DNA of 34,911 nt from CAZTJA01 sp964613745 (GTDB lineage: Bacteria; Desulfobacterota; Desulfomonilia; Desulfomonilales; Desulfomonilaceae): the NCBI GenBank assembly GCA_964613745.1, contig CAZTJA010000021.1:1-34911 (forward strand). The letters are read 5' to 3'. The translations under genes were made by a program, and so were the position numbers. The notes beneath the pieces were generated by a model. It saw only the letters and a program-made list of their open reading frames with translations. It had not been told where the DNA came from and made no database searches. Each line of letters opens with the position of its first letter. Positions within the stretch are counted from its first letter, which is position 1. Shown here piece after piece: positions 1 through 8,187 of this stretch.

Positions 1-662
1 CAAACAAAATCGCCGAAGGCAGCAGAGTTCTTTTCGAGGGAGCTCAAGGCACATTACTCGATATCGATCATGGAACTTATCCGTTTGTGACTTCTTCCAA
101 CGTTGTAGCCGGAAATGCATGCCCAGGTTCAGGAGTGAGTCCTAATAAACTCGGCGGTATATGGGGAGTTGTAAAGGCGTACTCCACTCGAGTTGGCTCA
201 GGGGGGTTTCCAACGGAACTTGAGGATGATCTTGGTGAGGAAATTCGAACCAAAGGCGCTGAATTCGGAGCCACCACGGGTCGGCCACGTAGATGCGGAT
301 GGCTCGACTTAGTCGTGGTGAATCATAGCGTAAGACTCAATGGTTTGACGGGTATTTGCATGACGAAGATGGATGTCTTGACAGGAATATCGCCCATTAA
401 GGTATGCGTAGGATACGAGCTAGACGGGAAATCATTCGACCGAATACCGGCCGATATACACGACCTGGACAGGATAGTTCCCAAATATCGAGAGCTGAAA
501 GGGTGGGACGAACCTCTGGAATTGTGCAGATCTTATGAAGATTTGCCGAAGAATGCTCGGGATTATATAGAGACAATTGAGCATCTTACGAATGTCCCAA
601 TCACTCTCGTTTCGGTGGGACCCGCCCGTGAGCAGAGTATTGTGCGAAAATCCCCGTTTTAG
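1..662 (+). CDS. purA: Adenylosuccinate synthetase, C-terminal part
   Basis: Joins IMP and aspartate using GTP to make adenylosuccinate, the first committed step from IMP to AMP, in the cytoplasm. The frame is open from the window edge (first full codon at base 3), so the N-terminal half, including the GTP P-loop, lies outside. Visible are the motif FEGAQGTLLDIDHGTYPFVT near the start, the substrate loop GATTGRPRRCGWLD (bases about 268-309), and the conserved TKMDVL guanine-binding segment. The C-terminus (SVGPAREQSI) also matches the family. No internal stop is seen, and a hairpin follows at 692-737. The identification is secure from these motifs; only the missing start is unknown. Confidence 0.97.
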   Translation, partial: NKIAEGSRVLFEGAQGTLLDIDHGTYPFVTSSNVVAGNACPGSGVSPNKLGGIWGVVKAYSTRVGSGGFPTELEDDLGEEIRTKGAEFGATTGRPRRCGWLDLVVVNHSVRLNGLTGICMTKMDVLTGISPIKVCVGYELDGKSFDRIPADIHDLDRIVPKYRELKGWDEPLELCRSYEDLPKNARDYIETIEHLTNVPITLVSVGPAREQSIVRKSPF

Positions 663-691
663 TCATTAGTGTTTTGTACTGCATCGAAACT

Positions 692-746
692 GCGGCTCAG
701 GATGATTAAACTTTTTCGTAAATCAATCCTGAGCCGCTAATCTTTT
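692..746 (+). terminator. Probable terminator after purA, shared with the convergent gene
   Basis: A perfect 12-bp inverted repeat, GCGGCTCAGGAT (692-703) and ATCCTGAGCCGC (726-737), has a 22-base loop and is followed by a weak T-rich stretch (TAATCTTTT). It lies between two convergent genes and may act in both directions. The large loop and poor T run keep confidence moderate. Confidence 0.6.
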
Positions 747-771
747 CATGAGAGCCAAGAATTTGAAGGGG

Positions 772-1431
772 TCATTTTCCTTTTGGAAAGCCCACAGTTT
801 GAGAATATGTGATTTTCTGATCAGGCCTCAGCTTAAGCACTTCCGATAATTTCTCTTTGTCGATGGAAGCTCTGAAAACCGTAGCCAATCCCTCAGACGC
901 GCAAAACAGATATACATTCTGACCTATGAATCCTGTATCGCAAGCGGCAGTGATCAGTTTTGTCGTTTCGTCTCCTTCTCCCATCCGAGTGAGATCAGCG
1001 ACGTAAACCAAATTTAATGCAGCATCTCTTACAAAATTCTGCTTTCCTGTAGCTTCGCGAATGTCCTCGGAAACAATTTTTTGCAGAGAGTGATCTTTGG
1101 GATTGTAGAGGAAAGCCCCATTCTTCATGGACACGTAGATATCGATTTCTTGTTTATTGTAGGAGGTTGGAGCTGTTCTCTTTCCGGAATCAGATCGGTT
1201 AATGCCGGATGCAGCCCATAAGAGATTTGAAAGAAGCTGCGCAGGAAGCTCTTCCCCGGAAAATTCCCGAGAGGAATTACGTTCCTTCAGTACTTGAAAT
1301 AGGGGTTTACTCTTGTCAAACGCAGGCTTGGGCAGAGTAATTTTTTCCGAATCCACCGCCATAGCTGAGAAAACCATGGCCGCAACGAACATCAAAGAAG
1401 TTCCCACAAGAATCAGAAATCTCTTCCGCAT
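772..1431 (-). CDS. Exported nitroreductase / SagB-type dehydrogenase family protein
   Basis: A 219-residue protein of the FMN-dependent nitroreductase superfamily, closest in pattern to the SagB-like branch. Family features visible are the early arginine/serine segment (RNSSREFSGEELP), LLWAASGINR followed by RTAPTSYN, the GAFLYNPKDHSL strand, and the C-terminal AACDTGFIGQNVYLFCASEG helix. Residues 1-25 form a clear signal peptide (MRKRFLILVGTSL then a hydrophobic run ending SAMA), so the enzyme should act outside the cytoplasm, which is unusual for a flavoprotein of this family. The ATG is preceded by AGGAGA at 6-base spacing. The gene stands alone, convergent with purA. The substrate cannot be read from the sequence. 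Confidence 0.85.
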   Translation of the reverse strand: MRKRFLILVGTSLMFVAAMVFSAMAVDSEKITLPKPAFDKSKPLFQVLKERNSSREFSGEELPAQLLSNLLWAASGINRSDSGKRTAPTSYNKQEIDIYVSMKNGAFLYNPKDHSLQKIVSEDIREATGKQNFVRDAALNLVYVADLTRMGEGDETTKLITAACDTGFIGQNVYLFCASEGLATVFRASIDKEKLSEVLKLRPDQKITYSQTVGFPKGK

Positions 1432-1555
1432 CGACGTCTCCTATTCGGGTAAATCATTGAAACCGCTAAGCAGAGAATAAGCCGACCGGAATGCTATGGG
1501 AAGAGTGGCAGAGTTGAATTATGGTAGGGAGCGTTAAAGAATGGCTCCAGGGAAG

Positions 1556-1587
1556 AAAACAAAAAAAGGCTACGGGACACCGTAACC
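1556..1587 (-). terminator. Rho-independent terminator of the initiator tRNA
   Basis: Read on the minus strand, the 8-bp stem GGTTACGG / CCGTAGCC (one G-U pair) has a TGTC loop and is followed at once by seven Ts and TGTTTTC. It begins 17 bases after the tRNA CCA end. The G-U pair is allowed only in the minus-strand RNA, which fits the assigned direction. Confidence 0.88.
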
Positions 1588-1603
1588 TTGTTGATACGAA
1601 ACT

Positions 1604-1680
<77 letters not shown>

Positions 1681-1690
1681 GTATTCAGAC

Positions 1691-1719
1691 AGGATAGCAA
1701 GTTGATGCTGTCATGTCAA
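1691..1719 (-). promoter_or_regulatory. Sigma-70-type promoter of tRNA-fMet
   Basis: On the minus strand TTGACA (1714-1719) is separated by exactly 17 bases from TATCCT (1691-1696). The predicted start falls near 1684, only a few bases before the mature tRNA 5' end. The -35 box is perfect and the -10 box matches 4 of 6. Confidence 0.8.
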
Positions 1720-1749
1720 GCGATACGATCCGGTCTGGAGTAATTATAG

Positions 1750-1771
1750 GTGAAACGAATCTTCATTTCAC
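1750..1771 (-). terminator. Hairpin after the unknown gene at 1802-2683
   Basis: Minus-strand GTGAAATGAA / TTCGTTTCAC pairs over 10 positions with one T-G wobble and a very short loop. It lies 30 bases after the stop codon of the upstream gene and before the tRNA promoter. No T run follows, so termination is only probable. Confidence 0.45.
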
Positions 1772-1801
1772 ACGCATTAATCACAACGTCGGATTGCCCT
1801 C

Positions 1802-2683
1802 TTAGGCTAGTTTCCTGAAATCTATATGTAATTCAGTGTTGTTGATGAATCTCTGCAGCTTGAAGTTAGTTTGAACCTGTTCCCATGTCACGGCCAACCC
1901 CACATCCGACATTTCTTTCAGAATAAGTTCAGGAGCATGTCCAAAGTTCATACGTTGAAGTACCTGATGGATTGTGTAGACCGATGCATTACCTGGAGGG
2001 GGAATGATTAATTGCATTTCGGTTGATCGTAGACGAACCGTCAGGTTAACTTCATATGATCCGACCTTAGTATTCAGGTGGACTTCCGGTATGCTACCGC
2101 TCCAATTTCCATAACGACGAAAAACAATATCAGTTAAATTTTGCTGGCATAGATAAAGTGTCGACGACAGATCATAAATGTCGGCCGGTCTTTTCTCCTG
2201 CGACTCAATGGGCGTCTTTCCGTAATGGGTCTGATTTCGTGCCTGAAAAGGCTCGTTCTTATTTGCAATAAAATCGACGATAGTGTTGCCCATCGAGCAA
2301 GACAAACTTACGGGATTTTCTCCGGTATCTATTCCCTGCTTTCGGATCTTTTCCATAATGAGATCGTGGGAATGGCATGCCGCCATTCTTTGAATGACCT
2401 GCTGCATGAAAAAAGGGTTAGTATTGAACTTCTCCGATAGTATAATTCGTCGCATCTTCTGCACATGGAGTTCCAGGAAATACCTCGATGACGATGCATA
2501 AAGGCTGATGCTGTCGCTCGGTTTGTCTCCCGACAAGTATCTCTTCCAAATCTCCTTCCAATTATATTCCTTCATCAAACCCAAAACAGTGATGAAATCG
2601 AATTCATCAATCGATCGATTTTCCTGAACACAAATTGGACACCCGGAACTTGCGCTCAATTCCGGTTTTCTGGTCTTCTTCAT
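1802..2683 (-). CDS. Unknown protein with an N-terminal CPxC motif
   Basis: I do not recognise this 293-residue protein. Visible are a CPIC pair at about residues 15-18, a further cysteine soon after (ENRS follows), scattered His/Cys pairs such as AACHSHD, and no signal peptide or membrane segment. Two halves seem to echo each other: FFMQQVIQRMAACHSHDLIMEKI and VYTIHQVLQRMNFGHAPELILKEM both read as a helix ending in the pattern RM-x4-H-(x)-L-I-x-(E/K), which suggests an internal duplication. The start ATG follows the SpoIIE stop by 19 bases with CGGAG upstream, so it is very likely the last gene of that operon and may work with the phosphatase or sensor. Confidence 0.75.
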   Translation of the reverse strand: MKKTRKPELSASSGCPICVQENRSIDEFDFITVLGLMKEYNWKEIWKRYLSGDKPSDSISLYASSSRYFLELHVQKMRRIILSEKFNTNPFFMQQVIQRMAACHSHDLIMEKIRKQGIDTGENPVSLSCSMGNTIVDFIANKNEPFQARNQTHYGKTPIESQEKRPADIYDLSSTLYLCQQNLTDIVFRRYGNWSGSIPEVHLNTKVGSYEVNLTVRLRSTEMQLIIPPPGNASVYTIHQVLQRMNFGHAPELILKEMSDVGLAVTWEQVQTNFKLQRFINNTELHIDFRKLA

Positions 2684-2702
2684 CTAAACAACTCCGAAGC
2701 AA

Positions 2703-3860
2703 TTAATGTATTTCAAGTAAAACCTCTTTCCCGCGCTCTCGCAAAAGGTTGGCAATTGCCTGCACGCTTCTACTCTTAAATCCCATCTCCTGCGGGAGAT
2801 TCGGATTCAAATGGGCCGGATTGATTGCTTGCCCTAAAAAAATAGTTATTTGATCCGCATTGAGAAACTCCCAAGCAAGTCTACCCGCTCCGTCCCTTTG
2901 GCCGACCAACTCGTCGGAGTCTTTAATGGTTTCTAATATTTCAAGTGCATGATTTACCGTGTGGACACCTTCAGTGACTAAATCTATGCCCTCAAGCTTA
3001 CCAATAGGAGGAATTTTGTTGGTCATCGTAGACAAATCGACGACCACATCTTTCCCGAGAGTTTTGGCTAAAATGCCCGCCGTCGTGCCTCCACTTACGA
3101 TTTTCCTTCCGGGGAGTTGCAGAAAATGATTCACGACCGCCTCATCATGTTCCTTTCTTACCGGAGGCCCGATCATAAAGGACGCGAATCGCTTTGGGCG
3201 GATCTTGAACACCCCGACTGTAGTATCATCGCCGGGTCTACTCTCATACAGGTCCTTGGCCTGATCTACGAGAACCTGAGCGATTTTTTGTGCGGATGCG
3301 TCCTCATAGATCTGAACTTCAAGGAATTTCGCTATCTTGTCCCAATCCCATCCAAGATTAAGCAGGCCTCCGATGCCGGCATGGATTTCTCCATCGCTGA
3401 CCATAACGAGCCAGTCTCCGGCTTCGGCCTTTATCCTAGCTTCACGGATTTTCCTCGTACCGACGACTCTGTCCCGATAACTTAGTTTACTTACGTAGCC
3501 TCGCTTGAGGAAGAAAGTAGGTGGATTGTCGAACTCGGCCAAATAGACGCTGCCGTCATCGAGAACCTTGAGAAGAGTAAATGTGCTATAAGCGATTTTC
3601 CGGACCTTACATTCCGGCAGCGTATCGGTTAGCGTTTCCACGACTTCTTCGAGGGGAAGACCTCTTTCCATCAAACGCATGGCTATTCTTGTGGTCAATG
3701 TCGCAAGAATATTTGCTTTTACACCGCTGCCCAGCCCGTCTGAAAGCACCATCAACTTTCCGCCGGAAATCGGGCTTACCGCAAGTGAGTCGCCACACAG
3801 AATCTCTCCGTACTTACAGATGTGGGCACCCCCAGATTCGATAAAGAGCGGCACGGTCAT
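2703..3860 (-). CDS. SpoIIE-type PP2C phosphatase of the hydrogenase-associated kind
   Basis: A 385-residue protein with an N-terminal PP2C/SpoIIE serine phosphatase domain (about residues 10-220). The metal-binding aspartates are in CGDS (D24), LSDGLGSG (D41), MVSDGE and RPGDDTTV. The C-terminal part (about 225-385) contains SGGTTAGILAKTLGK, PPIGKLEGIDLVTEGV and a long helix. I recall this extension from SpoIIE-like proteins encoded beside [FeFe]-hydrogenases in clostridia and other anaerobes. The start overlaps the stop of the upstream sensor gene by 4 bases (ATGA), indicating translational coupling. Its likely role is to dephosphorylate a regulatory partner in response to the sensor; the target is not visible here. 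No hydrogenase gene is in the window. Confidence 0.88.
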   Translation of the reverse strand: MTVPLFIESGGAHICKYGEILCGDSLAVSPISGGKLMVLSDGLGSGVKANILATLTTRIAMRLMERGLPLEEVVETLTDTLPECKVRKIAYSTFTLLKVLDDGSVYLAEFDNPPTFFLKRGYVSKLSYRDRVVGTRKIREARIKAEAGDWLVMVSDGEIHAGIGGLLNLGWDWDKIAKFLEVQIYEDASAQKIAQVLVDQAKDLYESRPGDDTTVGVFKIRPKRFASFMIGPPVRKEHDEAVVNHFLQLPGRKIVSGGTTAGILAKTLGKDVVVDLSTMTNKIPPIGKLEGIDLVTEGVHTVNHALEILETIKDSDELVGQRDGAGRLAWEFLNADQITIFLGQAINPAHLNPNLPQEMGFKSRSVQAIANLLRERGKEVLLEIH

Positions 3861-4716
3861 GGCTTCTCTCCCTCCCGTGCCAATTTCATCAATTCAAAAA
3901 GTGCCGCTTTTGTTTCTGCAGTCGTTTCACCTAGCAAGCCGGCAATCTCCTGTGCAACCCGCATCTGCTGGTGAATAACTTGTTGTGCCTTGTTTATGGT
4001 TTCCGCCTTTAATACGTCTGCCTGCTGGTCTTTCATTACTGTTTCGGTAATGTCCAGAAGCATTAAAACTCTGAGGTCTTCTTCGGGTAATTCGAATTTG
4101 TACAGCTTTGCTGTTCGTCCTAAATTCTCTAAATGAAGCCATCGTGAAGCGGAATCTTCTTCCGTCTTGTCCAGAGGATCGACGCCGAATAATTCCTGAA
4201 AAGTTCTTCCCTTAACTGTTTCTTCCCCGTCGATTCCTGCGAGTTCAAGAAACGCTCGGTTATGATAGACCACCCTGTGAGCTTTATCGGCAAGAGCAAT
4301 AGCAACTGGCAGCCGTTGGAAAATCAACTCGGCTCTTTGTTCCGCGTGCTGCTTACGAGTTTTAGCCAGCATTTCTCGACCCTGCAGGGCCGTGTAAACC
4401 ATCAGCAGAATTTGATGCGGGCCGAAGGGCTTGGGAATGTAATCGAATGCACCGAGCTTCACAGTTTCGACTGCTGTTTCAGTCGCCTTGAAAGGAGCGG
4501 TCATAATGACGATGACTTCAGGTTGCCTGCCTTTGATTTCTTTTAACAGCTCGAGACCCCCCATTTCCGGCATATCCACATCGGCAACCACTACTTCATA
4601 GAATTCCTTCTCAAGCTCATCGAGCGCTTCGCTTACAGACCGACTAATAGTAACTTCAAAGCCTTCACTTTCGAAAATTCTGCGGCAGATTTCCAAAACG
4701 TTTTCATCTGAGTCCA
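3857..4716 (-). CDS. Receiver-PAS part of the fused sensor protein (3' half, cut by the gap)
   Basis: This is the C-terminal half of one gene whose other half is at 4817-6309. It holds most of a response-regulator receiver (phospho-acceptor Asp in ADVDMPEMGG, conserved Thr in IMTAP, Lys in IPKPF), then a linker, then a PAS domain (LPVAIALADKAHRVVYHNRA onward). The last segment is the helix QQMRVAQEIAGLLGETTAET, which resembles the dimerisation region of hydrogenase-associated kinases. There is no ATPase domain. The receiver's first strand and acidic pair are only present across the gap (KILVLDSDENV). Removing the 100 Ns and one copy of the 55-bp repeat gives a single frame of 765 residues, in which the phospho-acceptor is D525, the Thr T552 and the Lys K575. 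The stop overlaps the SpoIIE start. Confidence 0.85.
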
Positions 4717-4871
4717 NNNNNNNNNNNNNNNNNNNNNNNNNNNNNNNNNNNNNNNNNNNNNNNNNNNNNNNNNNNNNNNNNNNNNNNNNNNNNNNNNNNN
4801 NNNNNNNNNNNNNNNNCCTTCACTTTCGAAAATTCTGCGGCAGATTTCCAAAACGTTTTCATCTGAGTCCA
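4662..4871. repeat. 55-bp exact duplication flanking the scaffold gap
   Basis: Bases 4662-4716 and 4817-4871 are identical over 55 bases and abut the N run on both sides. An exact 55-base overlap of contig ends is what a de Bruijn assembly with k=55 leaves, so the duplication is most likely an assembly artefact and not biology. Confidence 0.9.
4717..4816. other. Assembly gap of 100 Ns
   Basis: Exactly 100 unknown bases, the usual placeholder for a gap of unknown size. Since the flanks overlap by 55 bases, the true gap length is probably negative. Confidence 0.98.
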
Positions 4872-6309
4872 AAACCAGTATTTTGGTTGTAGTTCCCGTT
4901 TCCTCGTTATGTCCATCAAACGTTACAAGAGGATCTGAAATGTGAGCCATTATATGGGCCATGCCGTCAGCCATTTTTTCCAATGAAGCCAATTTTTTGA
5001 CCCTTGCTACCTGTTCCATGGCCTGGTTCAGTTCACCCGTTTGAACAGCGACCTTTGAAGCCAGCTCTTTTCCCCATTCTTCCAAACGATTGCGAGATTC
5101 GGCGAGGTTCCGAATCATCAAATTGAAAGTGGCGGCCAATTCGCCTATTTCGTCCCTTGCTATGACGGGAACTTCATGACTTAAGTCTCCCTCAGCCGCA
5201 TTGCGTGCCGCGTGTAGCATCTGCTCCAGAGGTCTGTTAATCCATTTCACCAAGAAATACGTTATGGCTCCCATCAAGAGAACACCAATCAAAGCTACCG
5301 TCAAAAATGTAGCGACTAAACCATGGATCACATCAGTGATCGGTTTTTCGAGCGTTGCAACCTGGATTGCGCCAACAATTTTGCCTTCCCCATCCCGTAT
5401 TGGTTCTGCTGCGGCCAAATATAATTCGTCATGCCAGGTTTCCCAGGTTATTTCAGACTCACCCTGAGCAAGCACCTTTCTTCGCACTTGTTCATCCGCT
5501 CTAAAGCCGGTTTTAAGAACTCCGCTTTTATCTTTCAAACTTGAACTGATAGCCTGATCGCCCTGAAAGATCGTTACGAATCCGACTTCCCGTTTATCAA
5601 AAATCTCGCCACGGAAGAGTCGCAGAGAAATGTTTTCGACCAAAGATCGGTCGGTGTTTAGGAGTATGCCGCCAAAGAGCGCACCTATCACCTTATCATT
5701 CAGAAACACCGGATGGGCAGCTTCAATGACCATTGTTGATTTAAGTTTGTCGGAATCTATCTTGGAGCTTAACTTGGGATTAAGAGCGAAAACAGTCTCA
5801 TTGGGGATGACACGAATTCCAGATTTATCTTTTCCGTTCAGGGCGGATTTCAATAACGGGTCCGCCGACAAATTGATTCCTTGCCCCGCTTGTGTTGAGT
5901 TCCCGGCAAGAAATGATCCCTTTTCGTCAACAAGGACGAGAAAATCGAAACCATTCTTTTCAGCAATAGAAGACAGTCTGGAATTCAGAGAAGCTACGTC
6001 GCGACCTTGAAGGAGTTGGGCAAGCTTGTCGGATCCGGAGGAGAGCCGAACTTTCAAATCAATATTCTCCTGGGAACTCTTGAGCATAAAGGAAGCCATG
6101 GCGAGGTCGCTATATAAACGCATGCGAGCTCGTTCAAAAATAGTATCGCGGGCGAGCTTTGTGCCCACGAGACTTGTAACGAGTCCCACTACGATTACAA
6201 CGGCCAAAAAACCGCCGAGCACTTTTTGCCTCAAGGAGAAATCTTGAGCCCAGCCGGTGAATTCACTCCAGCTCTTCCATGGAACTCTCCTGCGGGAAGC
6301 TGATTCCAT
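4817..6309 (-). CDS. Membrane sensor, Cache-like plus HAMP (5' half of the fused sensor-receiver-PAS gene)
   Basis: N-terminal 497 residues of a probable 765-residue protein. Order: short cytoplasmic N-terminus, TM1 (about 31-50), a large periplasmic Cache-like sensing domain (about 55-325, with VLVDEKGSFLAGN and IVGAIQVATLEKP), TM2 (about 328-356), HAMP (about 357-408, ARDEIGELAATFNLMI), and a coiled coil. Next comes a degenerate histidine-kinase dimerisation helix (LASLEKMADGMAHIMAHISDP, about 440-460), where a normal kinase would read AHEINNP. The receiver strand KILVLDSDEN follows directly. No ATP-binding domain is present, so it is not an active kinase. It starts 11 bases after the ferredoxin stop; the ATG has only a weak ribosome site (GGGGGTAAG). 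Likely a redox- or ligand-responsive input for the SpoIIE phosphatase. Confidence 0.87.
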
Positions 6310-6320
6310 GGCTTACCCCC

Positions 6321-6566
6321 TTATTTTGTATTGAGGATTTTTTCTTGAAAGATTTTCTCTGCGTCTTCAACTGATCCAGCGTGAAAGAGCTCTTCGTCTA
6401 TCAAAATGTTTGCTCCGTCGGTACACTTATCCATGCAGAAGGTTCCCTTGAGTTCAACGGAATTTTCCAAACCTGCCTGCTGTATTGCTTCCTTGAAGTA
6501 GTTTATTATGTCGTGGGAACCTTTCAGGTGGCACGCACTGCCCACGCAAACTGTTATCACCGGCAT
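6321..6566 (-). CDS. Thioredoxin-fold [2Fe-2S] ferredoxin (NuoE-like)
   Basis: An 81-residue protein matching the NuoE/HydC-type [2Fe-2S] ferredoxin fold. The four cluster cysteines are visible as C7 and C12 (VCVGSACHLKGS) and C44 and C48 (GTFCMDKCTDG), the spacing of that family. It is the whole small domain with no fusion. AAGGAGA stands 6 bases before the ATG. It is the first gene of a tight operon with the membrane sensor and SpoIIE phosphatase. Stand-alone ferredoxins of this kind sit beside SpoIIE and PAS proteins in [FeFe]-hydrogenase loci, so an electron-input or redox-sensing role for the sensor is reasonable but inferred. Confidence 0.92.
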   Translation of the reverse strand: MPVITVCVGSACHLKGSHDIINYFKEAIQQAGLENSVELKGTFCMDKCTDGANILIDEELFHAGSVEDAEKIFQEKILNTK

Positions 6567-6807
6567 GGAAATCTCCTTCCATATATCATGTACAGGCCCA
6601 ACATTTTATGATGACTAATCGACGAACTGCGGACACTCGATCTACGAAATTTAGCAGAATGTAATTACTTGGGGAGCAAAATAGTAACACGAAGGCTCAC
6701 AAGAGTGAAGCTTTATAGTCAGGAGTTACAATTAAGGCTTAAGATACCGGCTGAAGAAGGGGTCCTCATCCTTTGCAAAGGGGCAACGTTCAATAATATT
6801 GTGAAAC

Positions 6808-7491
6808 TTAGGAGGAATAAATCTCCCTTATGTTTTCACGATGATCAACCATGTACGTCATTTGTGCAGTCGAACGCAACTCTTCCACCATATTATTTAG
6901 TGATTCTCTGTCAATATTGAATGCCCGTATGTAGACATGGCGAAAACCTTCCGGGGCCTTTTCATACGAGGACAGAATGCTTACCAGTCTTGCATTATAT
7001 TTTCGGATGATATCCGTCACGGTCTTGATCGACCCCGGGACATCTTGCAAAACAAAACCGAACTGAACTCCGCGTTTCGACAATCCACTTATTGCTATGA
7101 GGGCTTTGAATAGATCGTTCTTGGTTATCAATCCTCGAATTATACCGTCTGAGTCCACCACCGGAGCCCCGGAGATTCTATTCGATCTGAGCACTTCAGC
7201 TGCTTCCTCAATGGTGTAATCAATAGGAATAGTGATAGGGTACCGAGTCATAATGGCACCCACTTCCAACCTTGATAAGTGGTAGAGTATTTGTTGGATG
7301 TCCATGAGGGCGGCATCTGAAGGAGAGGCACGCTTCAAGTCCCTATCCGTAATTATACCGACCAGCTTTCCTTCTTCCATCACCGGCATCATGCTGATTC
7401 TATTTTCCATGGAGACATTTATCGCATGCTGCATAGTGTCGTTCACATCAAGTGTAATGATTTTTTTTGACATCCAATCTTTGACCAACAT
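6808..7491 (-). CDS. CBS-CBS-ACT domain protein (AcuB-like)
   Basis: A 227-residue cytoplasmic regulator. Two CBS domains form a Bateman module: VKDWMSKKIITLDVNDTMQ through LVGIITDRDLK, then VGAIMTRYPITIPIDYTIEE through IRGLITKNDLFKAL. An ACT-like domain follows (QFGFVLQDVPGSIKTVTDII, about residues 145-205). Such proteins bind adenine nucleotides or related ligands and modulate partner enzymes. Two ATGs lie 6 bases apart; the second (7491) is chosen because AAGGAG is 7 bases before it, whereas the first is too close. It follows the receiver protein by 60 bases on the same strand and probably shares its transcript. A 240-base stretch without an evident gene separates it from the ferredoxin operon. 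Confidence 0.88.
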   Translation of the reverse strand: MLVKDWMSKKIITLDVNDTMQHAINVSMENRISMMPVMEEGKLVGIITDRDLKRASPSDAALMDIQQILYHLSRLEVGAIMTRYPITIPIDYTIEEAAEVLRSNRISGAPVVDSDGIIRGLITKNDLFKALIAISGLSKRGVQFGFVLQDVPGSIKTVTDIIRKYNARLVSILSSYEKAPEGFRHVYIRAFNIDRESLNNMVEELRSTAQMTYMVDHRENIREIYSS

Positions 7492-7551
7492 GTCCATTCT
7501 CCTTGAGAGAAACAGGGTGGAAGAATAAATAGTTTATAAGCCTACACCCGG

Positions 7552-7974
7552 TTATCGGGTCTGAGATTTTTCCGATGCTTCCATAATTTTTTCCATGTGC
7601 CTTCTCTTCTTCCTTTTGGCCTCTTCCACTTTGATCAGGAGTTCCTCAAGGTCACATGGCTTCATCAGGTAATCAAATGCACCTATTTTCATTCCCTGAA
7701 TAGCGGATTGAAAAGTCCCATGCCCAGTCAGCAGGATTACTTCTATAAGGGGAAAGGTTCTCTTGATTTCCTTTAAAGTATCTATACCGTCCATGACCGG
7801 CATTTTTACATCAAGAATTACCACGTCAATATCCGAATTTTCTGCAAGCTTGTTCAATCCTTCTGGACCGGAGGATGCGCATTCTATAAGCATGTGCCTC
7901 TTTGTGAGGCGTTTCTTCATAGCCGCTAAAAATGCTTCTTCGTCGTCTATCAACAAAATTCTCGTGTGGAGCAT
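7552..7974 (-). CDS. Receiver-only response regulator
   Basis: A 140-residue protein consisting of one CheY-like receiver domain and a basic C-terminal tail (KRKKRRHMEKIMEASEKSQ). The acidic pair is D10-D11 (LLIDDEEAF), the phospho-acceptor D55 (VILDVKMPVMDG), the switch Thr T83 (LLTGHG) and the conserved lysine K105 (YLMKP). There is no DNA-binding output, so it likely passes phosphate or changes a partner's activity. It heads the minus-strand signalling block. The ribosome site is weak (GGAAAAG). No kinase with an ATPase domain is in the window, so its donor is encoded elsewhere. Confidence 0.92.
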   Translation of the reverse strand: MLHTRILLIDDEEAFLAAMKKRLTKRHMLIECASSGPEGLNKLAENSDIDVVILDVKMPVMDGIDTLKEIKRTFPLIEVILLTGHGTFQSAIQGMKIGAFDYLMKPCDLEELLIKVEEAKRKKRRHMEKIMEASEKSQTR

Positions 7975-8187
7975 ATCTTTTCCAATTTAATAAGGCGAAA
8001 TTGAGAAACTCAACATTGCACACGCAAAAGCCATTTGCAACAGCCATGCCCTCACCCAACAAGGTTTGGTGCAGCTGGAAGCAGTGCTTCAGAGCCACAA
8101 ATCAAATCTCACAAATCGGACATAAACCTAATCGATCTCCATTAAGGTAACCGCATTTACACTCTGTAAAGCTAACCCTACCTCTCA

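Noticed and set aside
4662..4871. The 55-bp direct repeat as a mobile-element target duplication
   Set aside because: It abuts a 100-N placeholder exactly and its collapse restores the reading frame, so an assembly origin is simpler.
4704..4919. Short frames reading through the Ns
   Set aside because: They exist only because the unknown bases are translated as X.
6669..6920. Plus-strand 83-residue reading frame between the ferredoxin and CBS genes
   Set aside because: It overlaps the end of the CBS gene on the other strand and has no ribosome site or recognisable sequence.
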